DNA from: Xanthomonas euvesicatoria pv. euvesicatoria
GTDB lineage: Bacteria > Pseudomonadota > Gammaproteobacteria > Xanthomonadales > Xanthomonadaceae
DNA: 43,352 nucleotides
Reading direction: 5' to 3'
NCBI RefSeq assembly: GCF_020880415.1
Contig: NZ_JAJIUJ010000017.1
Location: 1-43,352, forward strand
Shown: one piece after another, positions 8,854-17,214 of the stretch
How the letters are laid out: each line of letters starts with the position of its first letter
How positions within the stretch are numbered: position 1 is the stretch's first letter
The notes under the pieces: model-generated
Database searches by the model: none
Seen by the model: only the letters and a program-made list of their open reading frames with translations
Told to the model about the DNA's origin: nothing
Made by a program: the position numbers and the translations under genes

Positions 8854-9038
8854 GCGGCTGATCTCCAGGTCAAAGGTCGGTATGAAGAGGAGTCGTCAAG
8901 AATTGGTGGCGTTCCGCGCACTGCAGTGGCGAGCACGTTCAAGATCCCCGTCACTTTTATAGAGGGCATCTGTTTCATTTGTCTTACCACGACACAATTG
9001 ACATACCAATGCCACATGCCGACATGCACTGTAGAGCG

Positions 9039-9899
9039 ATGACACACACCGATATCCCGACCCCGCTGGCCGACTGGATCGTGGCGCAAGCCGTGGCCGG
9101 CCATCCGCCCGAGCAAGCGCTACAGCCGCTACTGGATCAGGGCTGGAACGAACAGGACGCCATCGATGCGGTCGAGGCACTGGTCCGTGCGCACATCCAG
9201 CAACACGCGCAAGCGAACGGCTTGCCGATGCCGGTGCGCGTGCCCGCGTTGCAACAAGACGCCGATGCCTCGCTGCTTGCGTTGGGCGACCGCGATGTGC
9301 GCGTGTTGGTCAGCCTGTTGCTGCCGCGCGTGGTGGTACTCGGCGGTTTTCTTTCCGACGAGGAATGCGATGCATTGATCGCCTTGGCCCGGCCGCGCCT
9401 GGCGCGCTCGCGCACCGTGGACAATGCAAACGGAGAGCATGTGGTGCATGCAGCGCGCACCAGCGACAGCATGTGTCTGCGCCTTGGCCAGGATGCGCTG
9501 TGCCAACGTATCGAAGCGCGCATCGCGCGCCTGCTCGACTGGCCGGTCGATCACGGCGAAGGGTTGCAGGTGCTGCGCTACGCCACCGGTGCGGAATACC
9601 GGCCGCATTACGATTACTTCGATCCGGACGCAGCCGGCACCCCGGTGTTGGTGCAGGCCGGCGGGCAACGCGTCGCCTCGCTGGTGATGTACCTCAACAC
9701 GCCAGAACGCGGCGGTGCGACGCGTTTTCCTGATGCGCATCTGGATGTCGCTGCGGTCAAGGGCAATGCAGTGTTTTTCAGCTACGACCGCCCGCACCCG
9801 ATGACACGCAGCCTGCACGCCGGTGCGCCGGTATTGGCCGGCGACAAGTGGGTAGCCACCAAGTGGCTGCGCGAGCGCGCAGTGCGCATGCCCGGATAA
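9039..9899 (+). CDS. 2-oxoglutarate/Fe(II)-dependent prolyl-4-hydroxylase-like protein
   Basis: Protein of 286 residues with a C-terminal P4Hc-type double-stranded beta-helix domain. Residues 95-125 open it (RVVVLGGFLSDEECDALI). Iron ligands H190 and D192 lie in YRPHYDYFDPD, the distal H260 in SLHAGAPV, and the 2-oxoglutarate lysine K270 in GDKWVATKWLRE. LVMYLNTPERGGATRFPD is the usual family core. The N-terminal 90 residues contain a helical segment (PPEQALQPLLDQGWNEQDAI) resembling a small helical accessory domain. The start MTHTDIPT was chosen over a frame extension 20 codons longer, which would reach into the divergent promoter. It is divergent from the lipoprotein gene (185 bp apart). 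The substrate could be a protein proline or a small molecule and cannot be read from the sequence. Confidence 0.85.
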   Translation: MTHTDIPTPLADWIVAQAVAGHPPEQALQPLLDQGWNEQDAIDAVEALVRAHIQQHAQANGLPMPVRVPALQQDADASLLALGDRDVRVLVSLLLPRVVVLGGFLSDEECDALIALARPRLARSRTVDNANGEHVVHAARTSDSMCLRLGQDALCQRIEARIARLLDWPVDHGEGLQVLRYATGAEYRPHYDYFDPDAAGTPVLVQAGGQRVASLVMYLNTPERGGATRFPDAHLDVAAVKGNAVFFSYDRPHPMTRSLHAGAPVLAGDKWVATKWLRERAVRMPG

Positions 9900-10002
9900 G
9901 CACCGCAACACCGCGCCGGCGGGATCGACCTCGTCCGCCGCCAGCGCGGAGCGACACGGCACCTGCATCGCCTGCATGCTGTGGCTGTTGGATGCAGCGC
10001 TA

Positions 10003-10060
10003 TTGGCTGTTGGCTGTTGGCTGTTGGCTGTTGGCTGTTGGCTGTTGGCTGTTGGCTGTT
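10003..10060 (+). repeat. Heptanucleotide tandem repeat (TTGGCTG) x8
   Basis: Eight perfect consecutive copies of TTGGCTG plus two further bases. A diverged half-copy (TGGCTGTTGG) lies about 20 bp before the array. Perfect identity between copies implies recent slippage or expansion, as in variable-number tandem repeats used for strain typing. The array ends 179 bp before the receptor start codon and 119 bp before the Zur-like palindrome, so it is not in a coding region but could alter spacing upstream of the promoter. Confidence 0.97.
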
Positions 10061-10178
10061 CCCCACGCCGCGAGCGGCACATCGCCAACACGCAAGCGGC
10101 CATCAGGCGTTGCAACACGATCACTTGCTGACCGTCCCCAAAGGCGGCAGCAGCGCGACGCGAATTGAATTTGTCAGA

Positions 10179-10194
10179 ACATGTTATAACATGT
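10179..10194. promoter_or_regulatory. Perfect 16-bp palindrome ACATGTTATAACATGT, Zur-box-like operator
   Basis: Self-complementary 16-mer 44 bp upstream of the receptor start chosen here. The core TGTTATAACA resembles the AT-rich inverted repeat bound by the zinc uptake regulator Zur in many Gammaproteobacteria. It overlaps a plausible -10 (TATAAC, 10185-10190), so binding would block transcription. The match is from memory of the family consensus, not from a motif scan. Other dyad-binding repressors remain possible. Confidence 0.5.
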
Positions 10195-10238
10195 CATTAT
10201 TGACACGATTCCATTGGCCCGCAGGTATTGCCCGCTTC

Positions 10239-12284
10239 ATGAAGACCCATCCCCTCGTGGCGACTGTCGCCGCTCTGCTGTTTGCTGCCGACGCACGCGC
10301 GCAGTCCTCCGATTCGGCGCTGACGCTCGGCAAGGTCGACGTCCATCAGCATCACGAAGGCCAGCTCAGTGCGCATCAGGTGCTGACGTCGGTGGATGTC
10401 CTGGGCGCCGACCAGATCGAGGACAAGAACGTGTCCTACAGCTGGGAATTGCTGGGGCAGATGCCAGGCATGCAGTTGACCGAAACCCGACAGGGCGCCG
10501 AATCGGGCAAGGTCAGCTTCCGCGCCTTCAACGGCGAGGGCTATCTCAATGCCATCAAGACCCTGATCGACGGCATTCCCAGCAACGTCAACAGCGGCAA
10601 CCAGCGCTTCGTCGACATGCTGTTTCCGCTGGAAATCAGCTACATCGAGGTGGTGCGTGGCACCAACGATCCGCGCTATGGGCTGCACAACATCGGCGGC
10701 AACATCAACTTCGGCACCCGCCAGGGCGGCAGCTACACCGATGCCCGCGTGGCCTACGGCAGTTACGCCAGCCGCGATGCGCAGATCGCGATAGGGCGCG
10801 AACGCGACGGATTCGCGCAGAACTACTTCATCGGCGCACAGGCATCGAATGGCTATCGTGCGCACGATCGCTCCAGCAAGCATGTGCTGGGCGGCAAATG
10901 GTTCTACGGCAGTCTCGACGACGGCATGCGCATCGGCCTGACGGCACGCGCGTACCGCACCCAGGCCGACGAGCCGGGCTTCATGACCGCAGCAGAGTTG
11001 CAGGCGGATCGTCGCAACTCGGACCGCCGCAACCGCAACGATGGCGACGACCGCGACATGCAGCAGCTCGGCGTGCATCTGGACCTGAAACTGACCGACA
11101 CCCTGTTCCTGGGCAGCAAGCTTTACTACAACCGCTACGAGGACGACCGCCGGGTGACCTTCAGCGACCTGCCCACCGGCAATGCCCCGCGCCAGCGTCG
11201 GCGCTGGAACGAAACGCAGGTGGGCATGCTCAACACCCTGACCTGGCGCGCCAACGACCTGCTGACCTTGGAAGGCGGCATCAACTACGAACATCAGGAC
11301 AATGCGTACCGGCGCGAACGCTTCAACTATGCCGAGCCCACCGACTTTGCCGCAGTGCCAGCGCGCATCCAGAACGACGACCGCTATACCTTCGACAATT
11401 GGGGCGCCTACGTACAGGCCATCTATCAGCCGGTCGAGGCCCTGAAGCTGGTGCCGGCCTATCGCGTGGACCGCTTCGACGGCGACACACAGCTACCGGG
11501 TGCGGTGCGCGCACCGCTGCAGCGTTACGGCAGCATCGGGCAACCCAAACTCAGCGTGATCTACGCCCTGACGCCCAGCACCAACGTGTACGCCAACTGG
11601 GGCCGTACCTTCCAGGTGTTGACCGGCTCCACCGCCCCGGCCTATCTCACCCCAGGGCAAGCCGGCATCCGCCCTTCCACCAACACCGGCGTCGAGCTGG
11701 GCATGAAATTCAGCCCATTTGCAGGCAGCCAGGCGCGTATCGCCGTCTGGCAACAGGATGCGGAAAACGAGGTGTCGAACATGCCGGCCACCGGCACCAC
11801 CGTCACCTTGGGCAAGACGCGTCGCCGCGGCGTGGATGCGCAGATCAGCGCACAGCTGGGCGATCGATGGACGCTCTGGGCATCGCATGCCTACCAGGAA
11901 GCCAGGATCACGCGCGACGACCGTGCCGCCGCGCTTTCGCTGCAAGGCAACGAAGTCATCGCCACGCCCCGCTACATCAGCAACATCGGCGTGGACTACC
12001 GCGCGACCGAGGCGCTGCAACTGGGCCTGCAGGGACGCGCCCAGGGCAACTACTACCTCGAAGAGCGCAACGTGGCGGGCAAGTACGGCGGCTTTGCAAC
12101 GCTCGACCTCACCGCGCGCTATACGATCAACCCGAACTGGAGCGTGGACGTGCAGGTCCGCAATGCCACCGGTCGCGAGTATGCCTACGTGTGGTACGAC
12201 AGCTTCTTCTGGGCACAGGCACAGCCCATGTTCTCGCCAGCGGCCGGACGGCAGCTGTATCTCGGGCTGAGAATGAAGCTGTAA
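10239..12284 (+). CDS. TonB-dependent receptor, possible zinc-regulated metal uptake
   Basis: Outer-membrane receptor of 681 residues. The start MKTHPLVATVAALLFAADARA gives a standard signal peptide cleaved after ARA. An in-frame ATG 16 codons earlier sits inside the palindrome and probable promoter, so it is less likely. The mature N-terminus has a histidine cluster (HQHHEGQ, residues 36-42) before the plug (SYSWELLGQMPGMQLTETRQ, IEVVRGTNDPRYGLHNIGGN). The barrel ends in YLGLRMKL, a less common terminal leucine. A histidine-rich N-terminus plus the upstream Zur-like box suggest import of zinc or a zinc chelate. The family also includes siderophore receptors, so an iron substrate cannot be excluded. 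Confidence 0.88.
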   Translation: MKTHPLVATVAALLFAADARAQSSDSALTLGKVDVHQHHEGQLSAHQVLTSVDVLGADQIEDKNVSYSWELLGQMPGMQLTETRQGAESGKVSFRAFNGEGYLNAIKTLIDGIPSNVNSGNQRFVDMLFPLEISYIEVVRGTNDPRYGLHNIGGNINFGTRQGGSYTDARVAYGSYASRDAQIAIGRERDGFAQNYFIGAQASNGYRAHDRSSKHVLGGKWFYGSLDDGMRIGLTARAYRTQADEPGFMTAAELQADRRNSDRRNRNDGDDRDMQQLGVHLDLKLTDTLFLGSKLYYNRYEDDRRVTFSDLPTGNAPRQRRRWNETQVGMLNTLTWRANDLLTLEGGINYEHQDNAYRRERFNYAEPTDFAAVPARIQNDDRYTFDNWGAYVQAIYQPVEALKLVPAYRVDRFDGDTQLPGAVRAPLQRYGSIGQPKLSVIYALTPSTNVYANWGRTFQVLTGSTAPAYLTPGQAGIRPSTNTGVELGMKFSPFAGSQARIAVWQQDAENEVSNMPATGTTVTLGKTRRRGVDAQISAQLGDRWTLWASHAYQEARITRDDRAAALSLQGNEVIATPRYISNIGVDYRATEALQLGLQGRAQGNYYLEERNVAGKYGGFATLDLTARYTINPNWSVDVQVRNATGREYAYVWYDSFFWAQAQPMFSPAAGRQLYLGLRMKL

Positions 12285-12535
12285 CGGCCGCGGCAGCGGT
12301 GGCGAGGTGCGAACCACGGGTCCGCGATGCAGCGTAGCGGCTGCACAAGCCGTCATCGCCAAGCCGGCACCTGGCGCCCCGCCGCGGCTTCGGCACGCTG
12401 CTTGGCGCAAGCGGTCCTGGCGTACGATGCTTCAGATCGCTGCGGATATACGCTGCCAGGTTGATCAGGATCGCGTCGCCGCCTGGCTCCGTTTACGGCA
12501 GCGGGCAGGCGCCTGGCCTGCCGAGCATCGTTCAG

Positions 12536-12955
12536 TCACCGTCGCCGCTGTCCAAACAGGCGCCGATCGATCCGCAACATCACACATCGCAACGGCGTCC
12601 ATGCCAGACAGAGCCCGGCGAGAATGCCCAAGGTATCGGCCAATGCATCGTACAAGTCGGCGCTGCGATTGGTGGTCAGCGCGCCTTGCGCGATTTCGAT
12701 GCCGATGCCCAGCAACACCAATCCGAACGCAGCGAACGCCAGCGCGCGCCAGGTCGCAAACAACTGCACCGCTCCCCAGCACAACAACGCGAACGTGATG
12801 AAGTGCTCGGCCTTGTCGCTGTTGGACGGCAACTCCGGAAACTCCGGCGGCGGCCCCAGGCACACGGCAATGACCACGACGATTGCGGCGATCCACACGC
12901 CCACCCACAACCGCGGCCGGTGAAACGGCCGGAGTGCCGAACTCACAACCGCCAT
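12536..12955 (-). CDS. VanZ-like integral membrane protein
   Basis: Small membrane protein of 139 residues with about four hydrophobic segments (20-34, 53-66, 71-88, 104-120). It shows the VanZ-family pattern SDKAEHFITFALL at 46-58, GIEIAQ at 85-90, and the RSADLYDALADTLGIL motif at 97-112. Family members are of unknown biochemical role; the name comes from a teicoplanin-resistance accessory gene, and resistance should not be inferred here. The 5' end overlaps the 3' end of the upstream methyltransferase gene by 13 bp, so the two are co-transcribed and probably translationally coupled. Confidence 0.85.
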   Translation of the reverse strand: MAVVSSALRPFHRPRLWVGVWIAAIVVVIAVCLGPPPEFPELPSNSDKAEHFITFALLCWGAVQLFATWRALAFAAFGLVLLGIGIEIAQGALTTNRSADLYDALADTLGILAGLCLAWTPLRCVMLRIDRRLFGQRRR

Positions 12956-14127
12956 GTGAGATCGCCGGACAGGAATGCCGGGGCAAAATCGACATCGCGC
13001 GAGAAGCCCATCACCTGGAAGCGCTCGCCCATCTCGCTGGGCAGCGTCAGCCGCTTGATCTGTTCGCGCAGACGCATGCGCCCCACTTCATCCGTGCGCG
13101 TATCGGCCTGCGCCAACAATGCGTCCAGCCCATTGCCGAGCAGGAAGCTTGCTTGCGTGCAATACCCGGCCAGCTCGAAACCTGCGCCGGTGCCTGCCTC
13201 GGCCAACGCGGTGAAGTCCACCGATGCGGTCAGATCCTGCAGGCCCGGCCAACGGTAGAGATCTTCGTGCATGCGATGCCGGTAAAACGCACGCAACGTG
13301 CCGTCCTCGCGCTGCGCACGATAGAACTCGCCGCGCGGGTAACCGTAGTCGACGAACAACATCGCGCCACGCTTCAAACCGCCGGCTACCGCCTGGATCC
13401 AGTACGGCAACTGCGGCAGCAACTCGGAGCGATAGCCATCGGCGAACGGCTGCTCCAGATAACGCTCCAGGTGACGCACGGCCGCGCTCAGCAACGCATC
13501 GGCCGGTTGCTCGCCGCGCGCGAAGTGCTGCTGGGCATCCAGCACCACGGTTTCTTCATACACCTGCCCATCGCGCAGTGCGAAACGCGGCGTGGGCAAG
13601 GCGTCGATGACTTCGTTGGCAAACAGCACGCCATCCCAATCGTCCTGGAACGGCGCATCCAGCCATTCCACCAGATCGAACACCGGCGGAATCAGGCTGC
13701 GCCCCAACCGCTCGCGCTGACGTTCGCGCAGGTCGGCGCTGGGCTCCAGGATCGCGTAGCGCTCGGGCAACGCGTCCAGTTCCAGCAGCCGCTTGAGCGT
13801 GACTTCGGCAAACGCGCCGCTGCCGCCGCCCACTTCCAGCACCCGCGCTTGCGGCCCGAGCTGTTGCAATACCGGCGCCAACGCGCCGGAGACGGTGGCC
13901 GCAAACAACGGCCCCAATTCCGGGGCGGTGACGAAATCGCCGGCCTCGCCGAACTTGCTGGCGCCGGCGCTGTAGTAGCCCAGGCCAGGCGCATACAGCG
14001 CCAGCTCCATGAAGCGCGAGAACGGGATCGCACCGCCGGCGGCCTGGATTTCGGCGCGCACATGCGCAGCCAGCCGGTCACTGTGGGCCAGCGCGTCCGG
14101 ATCGGGTGTGGGAAGGTCGGCGTGCAT
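12943..14127 (-). CDS. SAM-dependent methyltransferase, MidA/NDUFAF7 family
   Basis: Protein of 394 residues. Start MHADLPTPDPDAL was chosen; the frame continues upstream across the divergent promoter without a family-like sequence. Typical features: IPFSRFMELALYAPGLGYYS near 35-55, SAM-binding motif RVLEVGGGSGAFAE near 115-128, EPSADLRERQRERL near 149-162, and FANEVIDALPTPRF near 183-196. Mitochondrial homologue NDUFAF7 methylates an arginine of a complex I subunit. Whether the bacterial protein has an equivalent target is unknown. It is divergent from the pteridine reductase gene with a 67-bp gap. Confidence 0.88.
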   Translation of the reverse strand: MHADLPTPDPDALAHSDRLAAHVRAEIQAAGGAIPFSRFMELALYAPGLGYYSAGASKFGEAGDFVTAPELGPLFAATVSGALAPVLQQLGPQARVLEVGGGSGAFAEVTLKRLLELDALPERYAILEPSADLRERQRERLGRSLIPPVFDLVEWLDAPFQDDWDGVLFANEVIDALPTPRFALRDGQVYEETVVLDAQQHFARGEQPADALLSAAVRHLERYLEQPFADGYRSELLPQLPYWIQAVAGGLKRGAMLFVDYGYPRGEFYRAQREDGTLRAFYRHRMHEDLYRWPGLQDLTASVDFTALAEAGTGAGFELAGYCTQASFLLGNGLDALLAQADTRTDEVGRMRLREQIKRLTLPSEMGERFQVMGFSRDVDFAPAFLSGDLTWRL

Positions 14128-14194
14128 GCGGGCACCGGTTGCGGGGACAATGCACAGGATAGCCGAGCCCTCCGCAACGCCGAGCGAGTACGCC

Positions 14195-14932
14195 ATGACA
14201 GACAGTTCCAAGGTGGTGTTGATCACCGGTGCCGCCCGCCGCATCGGCGCGCAGATCGCCACCACGCTGCACGCTGCCGGCTACCGCGTTGCACTGCACG
14301 CACACCGTTCCGCCGAGGTGCTCGACGCACGCGTGGCCGAACTGTGCGCCCAGCGTGCCGGCAGCGCACATGCCTTGCACGCCGATCTGCGGTTGCCCGA
14401 CGCACCTGCGCAGTTGGTGGCCGACTGCGTCGCCGCCTTCGGTCGCCTGGATGGGGTGGTCAACAACGCCTCGGCGTTCTACTCCACCGCCATTGGCGAG
14501 GCCACTGCAGCGCAATGGGACGAGTTGTTTGCGGTCAATGCACGCGCGCCGTTCTTCATCGCGCAAGCGGCCGCCGCACAGTTGCGCCAGCGCCGCGGGG
14601 CCATCGTCAACCTCACCGATCTGCACGCGCAGCAGCCGATGCGCAACCACCCGCTGTACGGCGCCTCCAAGAGCGCGCTGGAAATGCTGACCCGTTCGCT
14701 GGCGCTGGAACTGGCGCCGCACGTGCGTGTCAACGCGGTCGCGCCTGGCGCCATCCTGTGGCCGGAAGAAGGCAAGTCCGCCGATGCCAAGCAGGCGTTG
14801 CTCGCGCGTACGCCGCTGGCGCGCATCGGCACGCCGGAGGAAATTGCCGAAGCGGTGCGCTGGTTGCTGGACGAGGCCAGCTTCGTCACCGGCCATACCC
14901 TGCACGTCGATGGCGGCCGCCAGCTCAGCTGA
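14195..14932 (+). CDS. Pteridine reductase (short-chain dehydrogenase)
   Basis: NADPH-dependent SDR of 245 residues. The cofactor motif is TGAARRIG (11-18), the TGxxxRxG pattern with a basic pair as in PTR1/FolM-type pteridine reductases. The catalytic set D142, Y155, K159 has the same spacing (13 and 4 residues) as in trypanosomatid PTR1, with aspartate in place of the usual SDR serine. It reduces dihydrobiopterin and dihydrofolate-type substrates. It lies convergent to folK, so two pterin-related genes are neighbours without sharing an operon. The start MTDSSKVVLITG begins directly at the first beta strand. Confidence 0.88.
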   Translation: MTDSSKVVLITGAARRIGAQIATTLHAAGYRVALHAHRSAEVLDARVAELCAQRAGSAHALHADLRLPDAPAQLVADCVAAFGRLDGVVNNASAFYSTAIGEATAAQWDELFAVNARAPFFIAQAAAAQLRQRRGAIVNLTDLHAQQPMRNHPLYGASKSALEMLTRSLALELAPHVRVNAVAPGAILWPEEGKSADAKQALLARTPLARIGTPEEIAEAVRWLLDEASFVTGHTLHVDGGRQLS

Positions 14933-15100
14933 ACGACGCTTCCGGGGCCTGCGCACTTTCGCTGCGCAGGGACGCCCCCGTGTCATGCACGTGCGCCCGG
15001 TTGCCACCTCGCCGAATGCGGCATTGCCAGACGGTTGCACACGTCCTTGCGCTACGTGCGCGCGTGCTCGGCCGCGCTCAACCACGCTGCCAGAACAGCA

Positions 15101-15616
15101 CTATTGCGTGACGCTCAACTGCGGCGCAGCGGCATCCAGCTCCACCGTGGCAAACGCGCTGCCGTACTGCGGGTGCGCCTGCCACAGGGCTGCCAACGTC
15201 TGCCCGCTCAGCGGGTCGACGAAGTCCGGCGCGATGTCGGCCAGCGGTTTGAGCACGAATGCGTGCTTGAGCTCGGGCCGCGGGATGCGCAAATGCCCGG
15301 GGCCTTCGACGATACGGTCGCCAAAGAACACCACGTCCAGATCCAGGGTGCGGTCGCTGAAACGCGGGCCGCTGCGATCGCGCCCATGCGCATCTTCCAG
15401 TGCATGCAGCCAGTGATCCAGCGCGTCCAGCTCCAGATCGGTCTGCAAGACCACCGCGTTGTTGACGAAGTCCGGCCCTTCGAAGCCCACCGCAGGCGTG
15501 CGGTACGCGGGTGACACGACGATCTGGCCAAAGCGCGCGCGCAGTGCGGCGACAGCCAGGCGCAGGTAGTGGGTCGGCTGGACGTTGCTGCCGAGGCTGA
15601 GAAGCACGGTGGTCAT
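15101..15616 (-). CDS. folK: 6-hydroxymethyl-7,8-dihydropterin pyrophosphokinase
   Basis: FolK of 171 residues transfers pyrophosphate from ATP to 6-hydroxymethyl-dihydropterin in folate synthesis. Visible family features: LSLGSNVQPTHYL at the N-terminus, VVSPAYRTPAVG near 33-44, PDFVNNAVVLQTDL near 48-61, and the HPPK signature RFSDRTLDLDVVFFGD near 85-100, whose aspartates bind magnesium. LRIPRPELKHAFVLKPLADI follows. The length fits the family. The C-terminal 20 residues are variable. Confidence 0.95.
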   Translation of the reverse strand: MTTVLLSLGSNVQPTHYLRLAVAALRARFGQIVVSPAYRTPAVGFEGPDFVNNAVVLQTDLELDALDHWLHALEDAHGRDRSGPRFSDRTLDLDVVFFGDRIVEGPGHLRIPRPELKHAFVLKPLADIAPDFVDPLSGQTLAALWQAHPQYGSAFATVELDAAAPQLSVTQ

Positions 15617-15708
15617 ACGTTATTCGCGCATGCGGCCGGCACGGACGTCAACTGTTGCAATCGCGTTGCACCCATCGACGCATGCGCCGGGTGCGCGCAA
15701 ACGTGGTG

Positions 15709-17211
15709 TCAGGCCACTTCCAGCGCATGCGAAACGGCGCGGAACACCCGGCGCATTTCCAGCGGCTTGCGCAGCACATGCACCGGCAGATCCGACGGGA
15801 AATGCGCACGCTGCAACGGCGCACCGACATCTTCCAGCACGATCGCCGGGCCCTGGTAGCCCAGCTCCTGCATGCTCAGCAGCACGCTCACGGCCGAGAG
15901 CAGGATGATGTCGCTGTCGATGATCACCAGGTCCGGCATCGCGTGCTGCTGCACCAGCTGCAGCGCCGCGGCGCCATCACTGGCCAGCTGCGGCTGATAG
16001 CCCTGGCTGGAGAGCGCATTGCCCAGCAGCGATAGGCGCGTTGCCTCGCCATCCACCAGCAAAATGCGCTGCCCATGGCCAAGCGGAAGCGGCAGTTCGG
16101 CTTCGGTCACCGCCGCCGACACCGCACGCATCGGCACGATCATGTCAAAGCGCGTCCCTTCGCCCAGTCGGCTATCGACCACGATGCTGCCGCCATAGCT
16201 TTCGATGATGCGCTTGCACGAAATCAGTCCCAACCCGGTGCCATCGGCCTTGGTGGTGAAGAAAGGACTGAACAGGCGCGCGCGGGTTTCATCGCTCATG
16301 CCCACGCCGGTGTCGGCCACGCTCATGCGCACGCGCGAGGCATCGTAGCGATCGGCTGCCAGGATCAGTCTGCCGCCCTCGGGCATCGCCTGGATCGCGT
16401 TCAAGCCAAGGTTGAGCAGGCATTGCTGCAATTCGGTGTAGTTGGCCTCGATGGTCAGATCCGCAGCGATGGTGTCCATCTGCAGGCGTACCCCATCGGG
16501 CAGGCTGCTCTTGAGCAGCATCTGCACGGCCTGGAACAGGTTGGCGATGGACACCTGCTCGCGCGGCTTGTTGGAACCGCGCACGAACGACAGCATCGAC
16601 TCGGCCATCTCATGCCCGCGCCGGCCGCATTCGGCCACCACGTTGGCCAGCTGACGCAGCTGCGGGTCGTCGGTGCGCCCGGCCAGCAGGTCGGGCACGA
16701 TCAACAACGGTTGCAGGATATTGCGCAGGTCGTGGCTCAGACCGGCCGCCAGCATCGCTAGGCTTTCCAGGCGCTGCGCGCGCATCAGTTCGCTTTCCAC
16801 GCGCTGGCGTTCCAGATCCGCGCGTGCTTCGCGGATCGCGCGTATCACCGCGCTCGGCAAGCGCGTCGGGTTGTGCTTGATGATGTAGTCGTTGGCACCA
16901 TCCTGCAGCGCCTTGACCGCGGTCTCCTCACCCATGGTGCCGGAGACGAAGATGAAGGGCGTGGCGCCGTTCTGGCGCACCAGGCGCAGCGCCTGATGGC
17001 CGGAAAAGCCCGGCATGCTCAGGTCCGACAGCACGATGTCCGGCTGGAAGTCATCCAGCGCGGCGCGCAGCGACGGCTCGCTGTCCACGCGCTCGAATGC
17101 CGCATCCAGTCCGGCCTCAAGCAACTGATCGGACAACAGCTCGGCGTCTTCCGGTGAATCTTCCACCAGAAGGATCTTCAGCTGCTCCAGGTTGCCCCCC
17201 TCATGCGGCAT
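15709..17211 (-). CDS. REC-histidine kinase-REC hybrid regulator
   Basis: Soluble signalling protein of 500 residues with no signal or membrane segment. N-terminal receiver (12-130) with acidic pair E17-D18, phospho-acceptor D63 and lysine K112. A dimerisation helix follows with H160 in GLSHDLRN. The ATPase domain has its N-box near 267-271 (LGLNA), G1 motif ADTGVGM at 299-305, F-box LFSPFFTT and G2 DGTGLGL at 323-329. A second receiver (380-497) keeps D432 and K482, but the usual acidic pair is LLVDGE and the D-x-x-M-P motif is lost, so it looks degenerate. The start is 3 bp after the stop of the CheY-like gene and is preceded by GGAG. It is the last gene of a three-gene signalling operon. 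Confidence 0.9.
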   Translation of the reverse strand: MPHEGGNLEQLKILLVEDSPEDAELLSDQLLEAGLDAAFERVDSEPSLRAALDDFQPDIVLSDLSMPGFSGHQALRLVRQNGATPFIFVSGTMGEETAVKALQDGANDYIIKHNPTRLPSAVIRAIREARADLERQRVESELMRAQRLESLAMLAAGLSHDLRNILQPLLIVPDLLAGRTDDPQLRQLANVVAECGRRGHEMAESMLSFVRGSNKPREQVSIANLFQAVQMLLKSSLPDGVRLQMDTIAADLTIEANYTELQQCLLNLGLNAIQAMPEGGRLILAADRYDASRVRMSVADTGVGMSDETRARLFSPFFTTKADGTGLGLISCKRIIESYGGSIVVDSRLGEGTRFDMIVPMRAVSAAVTEAELPLPLGHGQRILLVDGEATRLSLLGNALSSQGYQPQLASDGAAALQLVQQHAMPDLVIIDSDIILLSAVSVLLSMQELGYQGPAIVLEDVGAPLQRAHFPSDLPVHVLRKPLEMRRVFRAVSHALEVA

Positions 17212-17214
17212 GGT

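Larger units (their letters stand above)
9900..10238. other. Intergenic region with heptamer repeat array and receptor promoter
   Basis: These 339 bp between the hydroxylase and receptor genes hold no supportable gene. An open frame crosses it only because the 7-bp repeat lacks stops in one reading. It contains the TTGGCTG array, the Zur-like palindrome, and presumably the receptor promoter. Confidence 0.8.

Noticed and set aside
10003..10060. CRISPR-like array
   Set aside because: The units are directly adjacent 7-mers with no spacers and no cas genes nearby.
9981..10238. N-terminal extension of the receptor through the heptamer array
   Set aside because: The extension is open only because the repeat has no stop in that frame; it would place repeated WLLAVGC units before the signal peptide and run through the promoter palindrome.
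12536..12955. Glycopeptide resistance gene
   Set aside because: The VanZ family name is historical; there are no van ligase or regulator genes, and the organism is Gram-negative.
14195..15616. Folate operon of pteridine reductase and folK
   Set aside because: The two genes face each other, so they cannot share a transcript; only proximity can be stated.
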